NCBI GenBank assembly: GCA_023614405.1
Contig: CM042694.1
Span: 93,789,285 to 93,853,284, forward strand
DNA from: Avena insularis
Lineage: Eukaryota; Streptophyta; Magnoliopsida; Poales; Poaceae
DNA length: 64,000 nucleotides
Direction: 5' to 3'
Shown here in pieces: positions 44,454 to 56,215 of the stretch (within the stretch, counting starts at the first letter, position 1; each line of letters begins with the position of its first letter). A program made the translations under genes and the position numbers. The notes beneath the pieces are model-generated. The model was not told the DNA's origin, ran no database searches, and saw only the letters and a list, made by a program, of their open reading frames with translations.

Positions 44454-47014
44454 CTCCTTCTCGTCCTCGAGTAGGTAAGTGATAAAAAGAAATAATTTTT
44501 GAGGTGACATGCACCATCAAAACTTGATCAAAGTATTTGCAAAACATTCAAGGCTGGGATCAAAGTACTTCAATCATAACATGAAAGACAAAGTTCTAGC
44601 AATAAGCAAAGAAACTATGATGCAACATGAAAAGGCAGAAACAAAAGATTCATGAAACATGCTTTGCAAGACGTTTGTTTGTTTCACATAAAGAAAACAT
44701 AGCATAATAGTATTCAGCTTGTCCCTCAATAGAGTAGCAAATATAAATGCATGAGACACCTTCAAAGTTCATAAGAGTGACTAGATACAAATAGTTTCAA
44801 ACAAGCAATAACAAGTTATGCATCAATCAACTAGTCTTGGGACAATGCACATAGAACTAAGAATGGCCACTATGCTCTCAAAGTAGGTGCATAAAGATAG
44901 AAGGTGGAGACTCAATATAATGGTGGAAGAAAAGCCTTTTGTAAAAGGAAGTAGGGATTCAAGTCTCATAAAGAGCTTCCAAAAATTATGGTACTTATAG
45001 CTTTCAGCTCTCATTGCCCCTATCATAAGCATCTTGAAGTGGTTAAGGTTAAAGTGACACAACTAAGAGGATATGCTTGACAAGTTATAAACCGAAATCT
45101 CATGCCCCTTACTTACGAAGACCGATCCTCATGCTACTCAACTTCAGTCACGAGTAAGCTCTTGTCATTGTAAGTATATGTGTATCATTAAGAACATAAC
45201 TGGTACCCTTGCACATGATACGGGAGCTTTCCCATAATCAAAATGACAAGGCAAGCAGACAATGAGCATCTCAGCGATCTTTTTGTTTGCTATTTGCATA
45301 GGTTTTTATTGAGGATGCTTCATAGAGTGCTCATTATGGTGATGCTGCAAGTTTCCACCATGATTAGGTATGGCTTAGGCTAGCAGCCTAGGCGTTTCTC
45401 TAACACACATACAAACTCCATGATCTTACAAGTTCCACATTTATTTCACACCGTCGGGATCCGTAAGCAAAAGAACATAATATCAACGGGGTACAAAGTA
45501 CACGTGCAATGTTGAAAGCGTTCCCCATGGTACATGGTTCTGCTAATTTCAACTTATAAAGCGCAAGCGTATACGCAACAAAGAAGGACCCAATGGTTCA
45601 AGTTTATTAGAGGCAATAAAGTAAAGTGTGCCATCAAGTTCGTGAGAGCTTTAATCACTAGTTTTCTCATAACAAGTGGAAGGTAAACAAAAGCATGAAT
45701 ATACTTGGAATAGCATAAGCTAGTAGGTAGGTATGGTGGACTCTTTGGAATAACTTGGTTTAGGGAGTTGGATGCATGAGTGGAACTCATACTTTGTGGT
45801 GGAGGCTAGCAAAAGACCGGGAGCGACAAACTAAGAGAGCAATAATGGCCATAATCATGCAGAGCGACAAAACATCATTGATCAAAGCATAAAGTGATAC
45901 TACAAGTTGAAAACTAAAGGATCATAAAGGCTATGGTGACTTGAGATAGTCATAACATGGTGTGAACATGCGCCAAGTCAACCCAAATAAAGCATCAAAG
46001 GAGAATACCACTATACTATGCTTTAATATGCTAAAACAACGCATGATTCATCCAAGGCACATTAAGCAATCTCAATTGTTTATAACAAGTCATGCTACAG
46101 AAAAGAATACTAAGCATAAAGCCAAAACAATATCAAGCATGGCATGACAAAGCATAGCCACAGTCAAAAAACGAGCTCTTTTTACCACAACAGTATGAAC
46201 TTTCCTACTCTTTTCCAAACCAAACCAAACTATTTGCAAACCAACGTGTGAAAGAGGGGGTCCAACCAACTTATTCAGAAAACTAAGCAAACTAAAAACC
46301 AAAACGAAAACAAAAAAGAAGACGCTCCAAGAGAAACACAACTGTGCATGAAACAATAAAAATGAAGCGTTTAGAAGAAACCTGGAATTTTTATTGATGA
46401 AGAAGGGGATGCCTTGGGCATCCCCAAGCTTTGACGCTTGTACTTCTTGGATATTTCTTGGGGTGACACGCGTGGCATCCCCAAGCTTGAGCTTTAGTCC
46501 ATCCTTCATCTCATTACTCATTCCTTCCATACACCTGAAAATTTTCCTTCATACAAAACTTCACACAATCTCATTAGCAACATTAGTGCACTTAAGATAA
46601 ATAAGTCTCAAGGTTCAGTTCTAACACCAAATAAACTTCCATTAGAACACTAGCTACTGTAGCACTTCCCTCAAAAAGCTCAATTCCCCAAAAGAACTCA
46701 AGAAGGAACTAATAAGAAGCAAATGCAGAAAATGGCAGAAATCTGTCAAAACAGACCAGCAGGTAAAGACGAATTTTTTCGAAGACCTTCTGTTTTTTGG
46801 GTTTTCATGCTAGTGAAGTCACACAACTTAGTGTTTTCATGAGTAGTCATTTTTTTTGGGTTTTCAAATAAGAAAGCAAACAAGTAAAACTAATTTTTTG
46901 TGTGTTTTTTGAAGAACAAAACAAGCAAACAAAGCAAAAAGAAACTAAGCAAAACAAAAACAACAAATTAAAGAGATTGGTTATGAGGGACTCCCCTTGT
47001 GAAGATGTCCTTGA
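44454..47014 (-). other. Non-coding interior of LTR element
   Basis: No frame above 150 codons and none with a family motif. Near 46406-46492 the GGCATCCCCAAGCTT motif, a copy of the polypurine-tract region, occurs twice. 46860-46975 is rich in AAACAA repeats. Confidence 0.75.
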
Positions 47015-47033
47015 CTCCCCGGCAACGGCGCTA
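47015..47033 (-). other. Primer-binding site, gypsy type
   Basis: Minus-strand TAGCGCCGTTGCCGGGGAG, ten bases inside the 5' LTR end; the common grass gypsy form is TGGCGCCGTTGCCGGGGA. Confidence 0.8.
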
Positions 47034-47043
47034 GAAAAATGCT

Positions 47044-48637
47044 TGATGGCTCAATGCACGGCACCCAGAAAAATGCTTGATGGCGGTGTTGATGTAGAGC
47101 TCGTTGGGAACCCCAAGAGGAAGGTATGATGAGCACAGCAGCAAGTTTCTCTCAGTTATGAAACGAAGGTTTAATCGAACTAGTAGGAGCAAGGAAACAC
47201 CTCAAAGGTGTTACTAGATGAGCTTTGGCAGGGCACACTACCGGTGCTAGTAGCAATGTGGGGACCTGCACAACACAACCACAGAACTTTGTCCCCAACT
47301 TGCGATGAGGTTGTCAATCTCACCGTGTTTTGCGGAAAACAAAGGATTAAACGTATCGAATGGAAAGAAGTAAAAGTTTGCAGAAAGTAAACACAAAGCA
47401 GTAAAAGATTGTAGATTGTATGTAAAGTAAAGGACCGGGATCCATAGTTCACTAGAGGTGGCTCTCCTTAGATAGATAACATGCTGGGTGAACAAATTAC
47501 AGCGGGGCAATTGACAAACACCGAGAAAGCAATACATGCATATACTAATCATCTTGACTCCTTTGAGACTTGATTGGGCAATACAACATAATACATAGAC
47601 CGCCATCCAACTACATCTATGACTAATAATCCACCTTCAAGTTATCATCCGAACCCCCTCCAGTATTAAGTTGCAAGCAACAGATTATTGCTTTACGAAC
47701 TGCGTGTAAGGTAAACAATACGATTGCTCTATGAACAAAGGATTGTTGTTTTCTCCCTAGTAGCAACAACACATCCAGTACCTTAGAGATTTCTGTCACT
47801 TCCCCAGATTACCAGAGGCATGAACCCACTATCGAGCATAAATACTAACTCTTGGAGTTGCTAGCATCTACTTGGCCAAGATAGCTACTAACAACGGAAA
47901 GCATGCAAGATCTCAAATAACAAAGACATGATAGAATCAATAATCAATCTGAAATAGCAGCTCAATATCCATCGGATCCCCGCAAACACAACATGTATGG
48001 ATTACAAATAGATGATCTTGATCATGAACGGAGCTCACAAGATCTAAACATGAAAGCACAAAGGAGGAGAAACCAGCCATCTAGCTACTACATGGATCCG
48101 TAGTCCAAGGATGAACTACTCACGCATCACACCGGAGGCTTGCATGGTGATGAAGAAGGCCTCCAGGGTGAATTCCCTCTCCAAATAGGTGCCGGAAGAG
48201 CTTCGATCCCTCCCGATCTAGGGATGGAGATGGCGGACTCTGCACTCTTCGTGGATTTTGATCTGCACTTAGGGTTTTCGTCCCAAGGCATCTTATAGGC
48301 GGAAGGAGAGGTCTTTGGGCGTGCCAGACCACCCCTCGGCGCTGCCTCGCCACGGGCCAGTGGTGTGGCCGGCCCCACTCTCCATCTCGTCGGCAGCACT
48401 TGATCCCTTCCGGATAGGCACTTTGGCTTTTGTCCCGTCTAATTCCGAGAATATTCATTTTCTGACTTTTCTGGAACCAAAAACAACAGAAAACAGGCAG
48501 CTGGCACTGTGGCTCTTGTTAATAGGTTAGTCCAAGAAATCATAATAAAAGTACTCCAAAGTTGGAACAAAACACAAGAAAGTGGATAAAACCAAGCATG
48601 TAACATCAAAAATTATAGATACATTTGCAATGTATCA
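47044..48637 (-). repeat. 5' LTR of coding-free element (1594 bp)
   Basis: On the minus strand it starts TGATACATTGC and ends GAGCCATCA. TATA-like motif at 48289-48299. Partner of 42824-44440. Confidence 0.9.
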
Positions 48638-48955
48638 TCGCGTCATCTCCCGCCTTTCTCCCTGTGTGCAGCTGCATGCCCGCTTTTGGCTCCCAGGGCC
48701 TGTCCCCAGAGCAACACCCGATTTTGGCGTTCCCAGCGGGACATGATTTGGGGTGCTTTAAGACCCATGGGATGCGAGCTCGGCCCGACGTGCGAGTCTC
48801 CAAACGGGCTTATTTCTTCCGGCCTAGTGCGGGAAACGGCGGTGCGACCGACCAAACACGTCGTAGCTAGTCCAAAGAAGGAAGGGATCTGACGGACGAC
48901 AATGCGGAATCATCAACATGCATAATTTTTGCTAGTCCATATGTGACCATCATTA
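48638..48955 (-). repeat. Tandem duplication, copy 2, second part
   Basis: Continues copy 2 after the LTR insertion. It aligns with 37638-37957. The right terminal repeat here reads CCAAACACGTCG, with two changes from CCAAACACGCCC. Confidence 0.8.
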
Positions 48956-49021
48956 GAGCATCTCCGAGGGCATTCCCCAAACGCTTCTTATCGGTCTGTT
49001 TCTTTCCTTGTCGATTGTCCT
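48956..49021 (+). mobile_element. Truncated Harbinger element (copy 2)
   Basis: GAGCATCTCCGAGGGCATTC after TTA, the same insertion site as 37958. Cut at 49021 by the LTR beginning TGATACGTCC. Confidence 0.85.
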
Positions 49022-49495
49022 TGATACGTCCATTTTGCATCACTATTTTATATCATAATTCACTCTTATTCATTGATATATTTCATAGTAAGAGATGATG
49101 CTTATGTAATTTCATCTAGTTTTTGCATGTTTGATGATTGATGGAGGATGGACCACTGAAGTCAGGATTCTGATGGAAAAAGCATTGTTTGGATGCAATT
49201 TTGCGAAGATCAGAAAAATCCCAGAAAATATATGGAAATTCCTATTTTTTCCAAAGACGAAGAATGCCAAAAGGGGGAGAGGAGATGGGCCACAGGGGGC
49301 CCACACCACCCCCTGGCGCGGGCCCTCCTTGTCCGCGCCACCAGGTGGTGTGGCCACCTTGGCCTACCTCTGGCTCTCCCCTTTCACGTATATAGTCCCC
49401 TCGAAAAACCTAAACCAGGGGGAGCGACCACATAGGAGAAGCTCTCAAGTGGTGTTTCGAGGTTTTTAGAAGAAGAAAGAATAAAATTTTGAGCA
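49022..49495 (+). mobile_element. Gypsy-type LTR fragment
   Basis: Begins TGATACGTCCATTTTGCATC, the start of a common Triticeae gypsy LTR type. A GC-rich U3 segment and a TATA motif (CGTATATAGTCC, 49388-49399) follow, then an AAAACCTAAACC leader. The end of the LTR, primer site and interior are missing, so this is a truncated piece joined to other repeat DNA. Confidence 0.7.
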
Positions 49496-49529
49496 ATGGT
49501 TACCTTCCAGTTGACGTTTGAGGGGTTTT

Positions 49530-49915
49530 CTCAACTATACGGGCGCAACTATACGGCCGGACCAGAAAGGTCCCACCGTATAGTTAATCGTCAAACCCTC
49601 TGTATCCTAGAAAAGAAATTCGACGAAGGCATCGATATCTATACGGCCAGAACTATACGGCCGAATTTTTATTCCCGTCGTATAGTTGGTCGTTAAACCT
49701 TCTGCATGCTTTGAAAGAAATTTACAAATGCATCGATATCTATACGGCCGGAACTATACGTCCGGAATTTTTATTCCTGTCTTATAGTTGGTCGTTAAAC
49801 TCTCAGTACATATGAAAGAAAAATTGTCGATGACAAAGATATCTATACGACCGGAACTATACAGCTAGAATTTTTATTTCCGCCGTATAGTTGGTCGTTA
49901 AACTCTCTGTATGCA
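49530..49915. repeat. Tandem array of hairpin repeats (four units)
   Basis: Units of about 100-120 bp, each with AACTATACGGCCG...CCGTATAGTTGGTCGTTAAAC, so each can fold on itself. The spacers (AAAGAAATT..GATATCTATACGGCC) are also related. A fifth, separate unit is in the LTR at 53523-53560. Confidence 0.85.
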
Positions 49916-50264
49916 TAAATTTTTTCTGTTTCTTCGAAAATTCCTTCTTATCCTGAAACTTAGCGAAACACCTTGTTTTGACAGTAAAATAACAACTTTA
50001 ATTTTCAACCAACAACAACATGTATAAAATGGGATTTAAGTATAACCGAGTTATGCAACACATAGTAACAATAAATTCTACCTTTTGAAAACTACAACAA
50101 GATAACTCTAATAGCAAATCATGCAAAGAATAAAAGTGTCAATGCAACATGAATGCAACTAGACTCAAGATACAAAACTAAGAAAGACGCCTAATGACTT
50201 CCGAGTTGCCTCCTGGGAAGCGCTTTCTTATAACCAAGTAGCCAGGCCTTTCACCAATATGACT
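49916..50264 (-). other. 3' untranslated part of minus-strand element
   Basis: AT-rich. Contains GAAAGCGCTTCCCAGGAGGC on the minus strand (50206-50225), a block frequent near the coding 3' end of Triticeae LTR elements. No gene. Confidence 0.45.
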
Positions 50265-52239
50265 TCAATAGATAGGAGCCAGAGAATTATTTATTCTTAC
50301 CTCCAAAAGAGGTTTGGAGCACTTACTATTATAGCCTGGTCGAAGTCTCACTCGCTTGCGGTGCATCGGAGTCTTGTAGATAAACGTGTTATTGCACACA
50401 AATGATAATTGATGCGCCATGTGTGGTGAGCATACCTCCCTAGATAGCTTCAACAAAAGGATTAGATATTTACATGTAAAGTCAAACATTTTACCTTTGA
50501 TAGCATCATCAGAATACAATTCATAGTACTCTTCTTGGGCTACACTATCATGAGGAAACACTTCATAATACTCATCTTTAGCAGCAGGGAAAAATTCAGA
50601 AGTGTCTCTATTCTCTAGTTCATCACCCTTGCTAACGAGTTCATCAATTCTAGAGTTATCAATCCAATCACAAAAACAAGCATCATCAACAAATGATTCA
50701 TTAAAGACGTGCTCTCCCAAAACCTGCTCATTAATACTACAAGGATTTATCACTAGTTCATCATTATTAGTGTTCTCCAAATGAGTATCTAGGCATAAAG
50801 CCTCTACAGATAAATTATCTTCAGTTTCAACATAATAAGAATCATTACTAGAGATTGAGGCATCATAAAAACACTTATTATTAGTAGAATGATGTTTGTC
50901 TTCAACCTCACCTTTTTGGTGTTCCTCCTTGTTATCTAGTGGTTCCTGCAAAATGTTAGTTTCGGGAACTATTGTTTTACATAGCTCCTTACTCTTTATC
51001 ACAAGTGTATTCCCACTAAAATGTTCTTGAAAAATTATTGACAATATAATCCATAATATTTTGATACCTTGCTAAATCCTCATTATCGCAAGTTTTCATA
51101 CTAATACCAATTTTCCTAAGCAGCTCATGAGACCCTTCATAAACTATGTATTCCAAGAGTTTTACATTATTACCGTCTATGTGAGTATTGGTTGATAAAA
51201 ATTCTTTAAAGAGAGGAATGCATTCATAATCATAAAGCTTGCTAGGCTTACCATTATATTGCCTCATATCTTCAAACAAATTACCAGAACAGTAATCCAC
51301 CTGCTTCAACATGTCTAGTAGTTGCATATCCTCAAGGATTAGTAGTTCTTATTCGTGTTCATCCTCTTCTTGGGAAGGAACCTCGTCATTCTCCAATGGG
51401 ATTTCATGTCCCATGTTAATAGCATCACAATATTCATAGATAGATTCATTTTCTAGTTCCTCCTCAGAATAATCATCACAAGTTTGGGACTTATAGAAAT
51501 CATTACTAGATAATGAGATATCGTTTGCATGCATACTATTTGTGTGTGGAAAGTTATTTTCATAAGTAGGAGATTCAAGTGGTTGATCAAGTTGCTCCTC
51601 TTCATTCTTACTAAGATAATCCACGAGTAGCTCAGTGATAGTCTTACCTTCGAGCTTACCTTCCACTAGTTAAGAGGGTGCAACATCAAGTGCCACCTCT
51701 TTATTAGCAATGTGTTCAGGCGGTTTAGGTGGAGGTTCTTCATATGATGTTGCCTTCTCTTTAGCTTTTTGATCCTGCAAAAGGCTAGGCTTTTCCATGT
51801 GGGCTGAAACCCGCTCATAAACAGTGCAAGCTAAAACATTATCCATAAAGTACTCACAGCAACATGAATATATATGATAAACTTCTTCAATTATTTCATC
51901 AACCTCCTGGCATCTTTTTCGAATATTATTTTTTATAGAAGAAAACAATTCTGAACAACCAGTATAAAGCACAAATTGTAGAACTTCCATATCAACTAAG
52001 CTTTTAAACTCATTTCTATTATAAGATTCTAATGTGGGATCAATGTTATACTTACATTGGTAGGCGATATGATCTTTGGATCCGCAAAATCTACAAGAAA
52101 ACCGGTATGAGGAACATAGCATGGATGTATAATCATTCACTAGAGCCAACCATTGATTCAATATTTCTCGCAACTTCTCCCCCCTTGCGAGCTTCTCCTG
52201 TTCAAGAGTAGTCTTCTTGGAAGACATGATTAGTAACAA
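50265..52239 (-). pseudogene. Acidic CCHC-bearing protein of LTR element, broken
   Basis: Minus-strand frame starting 93 bp inside the primer site. Frame 1 runs 52239-51016 with in-frame stops at 51670 and 51349; a frameshift near 51030 leads into 51044-50265. Near residue 50 is CRFCGSKDHIAYQC, an exact C-x2-C-x4-H-x4-C knuckle of the nucleocapsid type. The rest is rich in Glu, Asp, Ser and Asn, with repeated DEYYEVF/EEYYELY-type segments and a basic end (MHRKRVRLRPGY). No protease, reverse transcriptase or integrase is seen. It could be a divergent gag or a protein special to a non-autonomous family. Original length is about 650 residues. Confidence 0.6.
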
Positions 52240-52296
52240 ATATTTTTATGGGTTTTTGGTTTGTAAATAAAAGCTAAAAGACCTATAGCGCTTAGC

Positions 52297-52314
52297 TCCC
52301 TGGCAACGGCGCCA
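52297..52314 (-). other. Primer-binding site, gypsy type
   Basis: Minus-strand TGGCGCCGTTGCCAGGGA ten bases inside the LTR. It sets the minus orientation and marks 52325-54005 as the 5' LTR. Confidence 0.8.
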
Positions 52315-52324
52315 GAAAATAGCT

Positions 52325-54005
52325 TGATGACTGCAAGTGCACAAATCGTTTGTAGCTAGTTTCGAAATAAAGATATCGATCCCACATGGAGCAGGAGTCT
52401 GAAGTATAATAACTCTTTGAACTAAATACTAAAATAGTAATGCTAAATAACGTTCTAACTAACAAAATAAAATGCGAGTTTTGTGTAAAGATATTTTTGG
52501 GGTTTCAAATAAGAGAACAATAAGTAAACTAAAGCTGTAAGTAAAAAAGAGCATGCAAGTATGATTACGAAAGTCTGCAAGATGATGGAAAGAGTTCTCA
52601 GGAAGTAGTGGATCCACCACTAGTACTTAGAAAGAGTGATCAAAATTATTATAATGAATAATACCATTTATGATATGTGTAGGAGGAGCTCCATATATGG
52701 ACGAATAGCTAGCAACCGCTGCACACATCATCCTCATAACCACAGCAGACAATAACTGACAACCGTCTCGTTACCGCGCTATTAAGGGATTTCTCCCGTG
52801 GCATGGACATGGCTTGATGAGTTCTCCTTGATTCTCCAAGTTAGTACGTAAAGAATGACAACTACTTTATAGTCACAATAAGTGCTATCATCCTTTCGTC
52901 TACCAACAAGTAATCCCCTTCACCAAGTCCCCGCAAGAGGAAAATATTAAGGAGGTGCAAACTCCCAACATCAAGATGAAGGCAATTAACACAGACACAT
53001 AATGAACAATATCACATAATAATCTTTATCTCAATTCAATCACATACTAGGGTTTCTCCATCTCCCCAAGAACAAAGGAAACTACTCACACATGAAGGCA
53101 ATCAACATCATGGATAGCATATGGATAAAGTATGATGATACAATTGAAGACAAGTGTAAATCCAAGATTCAATCTAGAATTACAACAAGTAACCAAAGGG
53201 GATCGGTGATGGAGACGTTGTTGATGAAGATGACGATGTAGATCGATGTGGAGGCCTTCAAGATCCTAGTCCCTTCTCCTCTTGTGTGATGGTGATGGTG
53301 TAGATCTGATTGGAGGCGGCTATGGCGGTGGCACGGCGGCAGGGCTCCGCCGTGGTGGAGGATATGGCTTGGTGGCTCTCTCTTGGGTCCTCCCTCCTTT
53401 ATATAGGCTTTGGGGGTGCCCTAGGGTTCCACCAATACCGTCATATGACTTTGGGAAGGTTCTGGGGCTTCTATGGGGCGAAATCCCGTCATTTGCAACC
53501 TTTCTCGCAACTATACGGGCGCAACTATATGGCCAGAATTTTTATTCCGGCCATATAGTTGCTCGTCAAACCGTGTGTCCCTTAGTATTTTTGCCGCCAT
53601 TTCTTCATACGAACTCCGTTTTGGGTGTTCTTGGGCTCGTTAAGTTTGTATCGTCGGGGGCTACAAACTTGTGGTCTTGGATCTTTATTTTGAGAAGTTG
53701 GAAAAATTCACTTTTTTAACCTCTCAAATGGCTAAGTCTGGTTCCTACAGGTCCTCCATACTATGCTCTCTTTGTCCTTTTGCCTTTGTTTTATCCATAA
53801 TCATCATCAACACCTACACACATGTCATAGACAAGTAAAATTGATAAAATTCTACCTAAACTACTAAATGTGCAAAGCTCATATGAAAGTAAATGAGAAA
53901 TAGAAATCATGCATATAAGGCAAAGCTATAGCTAGAAGAAACATGATATGAGAGATAAATGGCACAATTTATATGGTTAAAAGAGGTGGTATTTCATAGC
54001 CATCA
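52325..54005 (-). repeat. 5' LTR of minus-strand element (1681 bp)
   Basis: Bounded by TGATG...CATCA. Minus-strand TATA at 53396-53407 (CCTATATAAAGG), followed by a GC-rich leader. It abuts the broken CACTA ORF2 at 54006, into which it appears inserted. The matching 3' LTR is not found to the left, so the element has lost its distal end. Confidence 0.8.
53523..53560. repeat. Hairpin unit in LTR
   Basis: AACTATATGGCC and GGCCATATAGTT, perfect 12-bp arms around a 14-nt AT-rich loop. Same kind as the array at 49530-49915. Confidence 0.85.
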
Positions 54006-55716
54006 GTTACCTTGGTGATGGTATTGAGCTCGGCTAATGTCGAGACACGGTCGGTGCCAGCAGCCGGCCTATTAGCATTCTCCCGCTCGGGTCAATTATG
54101 AAGCACCACCGCCACCGGCTGCGCCTTAGTATCTTTAGCGGGAGGGGGCATCGGTGCAACCAAAACGAGCGGCTGCGACACGGCGTTGGCAGCTGACAGG
54201 GTCACTAGGTCCAGCGACATGTTGATGCTTGAGTTGCTGTCGTTGAAGCTGGGCAGTTGTATCAGCCTGTGTCAACCTGCCGCATTCCAAGCAGCTAGTC
54301 CCTCGAACAACCCAGGGGGAATGATCATGCGGAGCTTCACTTCCACTAACTTGTCCACTGTTTTCTCGTCCACTTTTTGCTCTTGTGTCTGCACCTTCAT
54401 CTTCATCTCTTCAACAACGGCTTTATCCTTAGCCACCGACTAGTTCTTCCTCTCCCTTCTTTTCTTGGCGTCCTATTTGTAGTACTTGGTAAACTTCATG
54501 CTCGTACCAAAGACGGACACACGGCCAGCTAAGGACGGTGGAAACCACTTGACCCCACCCTGTTGAAAACCGTGTCCCATGGCTCCGTCGAATCCTGGGA
54601 CGACGCTTCAGCAGTAGCCTTCCATTCCCTCTACTGCAGATACAAAGAAAGGTGAACCCATTTAGATTCTTGGCTTTATTATTTTAATTAAAACGCAATA
54701 GATTTGAGATCCGCGGTAAATTCCTTACCAGCTCCTTCTCAAAGTCCTTCACCTCCGGATCATCGGTGACGAACTCCCCTGTAATCGGGTCTAGGTAGTA
54801 GTGGGCCCGGACAAAGTTCCATAGCTACAAAGTCCGTAATTTTATGCCACGGGTTGTATTTACCTAGGCATTCAATCTCCGCATCCTCCTTGTCCCAAAT
54901 GGGTTGTTTCCCTCTGTAACCACTACTTCCAAGCCGGTGGTTACCTCTATTATGTTCCCGCATACTCCTCACCCAGTTAGTCCATTTTATAGTGTCATCG
55001 GTATCTATATCCGCCTTGAATATCTTGAACTCTTATTCGTCGAGCATCGGATTTTTCTTACTTATAATCTCCCAGCTTTCACCGTTGTCAATGTTGTTCT
55101 TTACCCGGGTTTTTCAGCTACTCAAGGCGTTGCTCATCTTCATGATGGCTAGTTTGTTCACCGGGTTCTTTCTCTCTAGGTTTTTGAATGGCTCTAGGAA
55201 TTTGTATCATTTTTGAACCTTCTTAAGGAGGTTCTCGACCAAAGCCACATTGGCAACACCTCTGACGTGTTTCATGTTAATTGACATGCTTTCTCGGACG
55301 TTGCACCCAAGTTTCATGCCGTACCATTTGGCAATTGCCACCGACCAAATGGGTTAGACACTTTTTGTGACTTCAGTGAACTCATCGTAGATGTTGGTGA
55401 GCACTTGCGGCTTCTGATCCTTCCTTTCCTTCTTATTCTTCTTCTTCTTCTGCACAGCGGTCGGGTTGCCGCTACCACCATCCATGCGCTCACCGCCATC
55501 GGTGGTGGCATCCTCCTCGCCTCCTTCACTAGTTCCATCATAGTCGCCATTGGCTCCCTAGTAATCAGCATCGCCCTCATTTCCCTCAGCAGCTCCGACA
55601 GCGGTCGCCGCCATCGGTGGTGGTGTCATCATCATCTCCTCTTCCACCTCCTCCTGCTCTTGGGACACCTGCCAGAATGAGTCATTAGCATCTTTAGATT
55701 TTTCTTCGATGCTCAT
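54006..55716 (-). pseudogene. CACTA ORF2 (plant transposase Ptta/En/Spm type), broken
   Basis: Companion gene of CACTA elements, resembling Transposase_24 proteins. ATG 55716 opens with MSIEEKSKDANDSFWQVSQE and an acidic Glu/Met/Pro-rich run, then QKKKKNKKERKDQKPQVLTN and IYDEFTEVTKS. Downstream are SMSINMKHVRGVANVALVEN, GYRGKQPIWDKEDAEIECLG and near the cut MIIPPGLFEGLAAWNAAG. Stops or frameshifts interrupt it at several places (for example a TAG in GDADY*GANG and a TAA after VTKSV). The C-terminus is lost at 54005. Introns are not resolved. The family call is from recalled conserved blocks. Confidence 0.7.
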
Positions 55717-55794
55717 GTGCTTAGAAGGGCCAGCCTCATCATTGGCCGATGTGTTTGCACTTTATAAAAATTAGGAAAAAAGTTAGCACAAATA

Positions 55795-55900
55795 TCGACC
55801 GAAAAATTCGGCATGACCTTTGCTGATTTTTTGACCTAGGAGTGTCCATTTCTCAACTGAAACGAAAGTGAATCGACACTTCGGGAGAAACAGGCAACTC
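55795..55900. repeat. Conserved leader block before ORF2
   Basis: CCGAAAAATTCGGCATGACC and about 80 more bases resemble 61120-61210, in front of the TNP2 gene. Confidence 0.6.
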
Positions 55901-55974
55901 AATTGAAATCACTGCAACATTCACACACAAGAAAACAGCCCCAACCCCCATCCACAGCCCCAACTACCATCCAA

Positions 55975-56215
55975 CAACACCATATAGTACCAGATATTGA
56001 ATCAAGCAGCTGTAGTAACAACATACATAGTAACCAGCAGAATTTTTTATGAACCAAATTAGTGACTAGCTGTAGTAACAACATACATAGTAACCAGCAG
56101 ACTGTTTATGAACCAATTAGTGACCAGCTGTAGTAACAGCATATAGTACCTCCCGCAGTGAATCAAGCAGCTACAGTAACAACATACATAGTACCAGCTG
56201 TAGTACAGGGATTGA
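55975..56215. repeat. Tandem repeat, about 60-bp unit
   Basis: AGCTGTAGTAACAACATACA and following TAGTAACCAGCAG...TATGAACCAAATTAGTGAC occur at 56008 and 56068, with partial units on each side. Confidence 0.8.

Larger units (their letters stand above)
42824..48637 (-). mobile_element. Coding-free gypsy-type LTR element (LARD-like, 5.8 kb)
   Basis: Minus-strand element with a TCGCG target duplication (42819-42823 and 48638-48642), 5' LTR 47044-48637, primer site 47015-47033, polypurine tract 44441-44453 and 3' LTR 42824-44440. The uninterrupted sequence in copy 1 (near 37635) confirms the insertion. The interior (about 2.6 kb) has no gag or pol. It must rely on proteins of a related gypsy element. 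Confidence 0.92.

Noticed and set aside
53282..53719. 145-codon plus-strand frame in the LTR
   Set aside because: It runs antisense across the LTR promoter and hairpin of the minus-strand element; no motif.
49022..54005. One LTR element spanning TGATACG...CATCA
   Set aside because: The two ends do not match each other. The left LTR reads plus, while the right LTR, primer site and frames read minus, so they are pieces of different elements.
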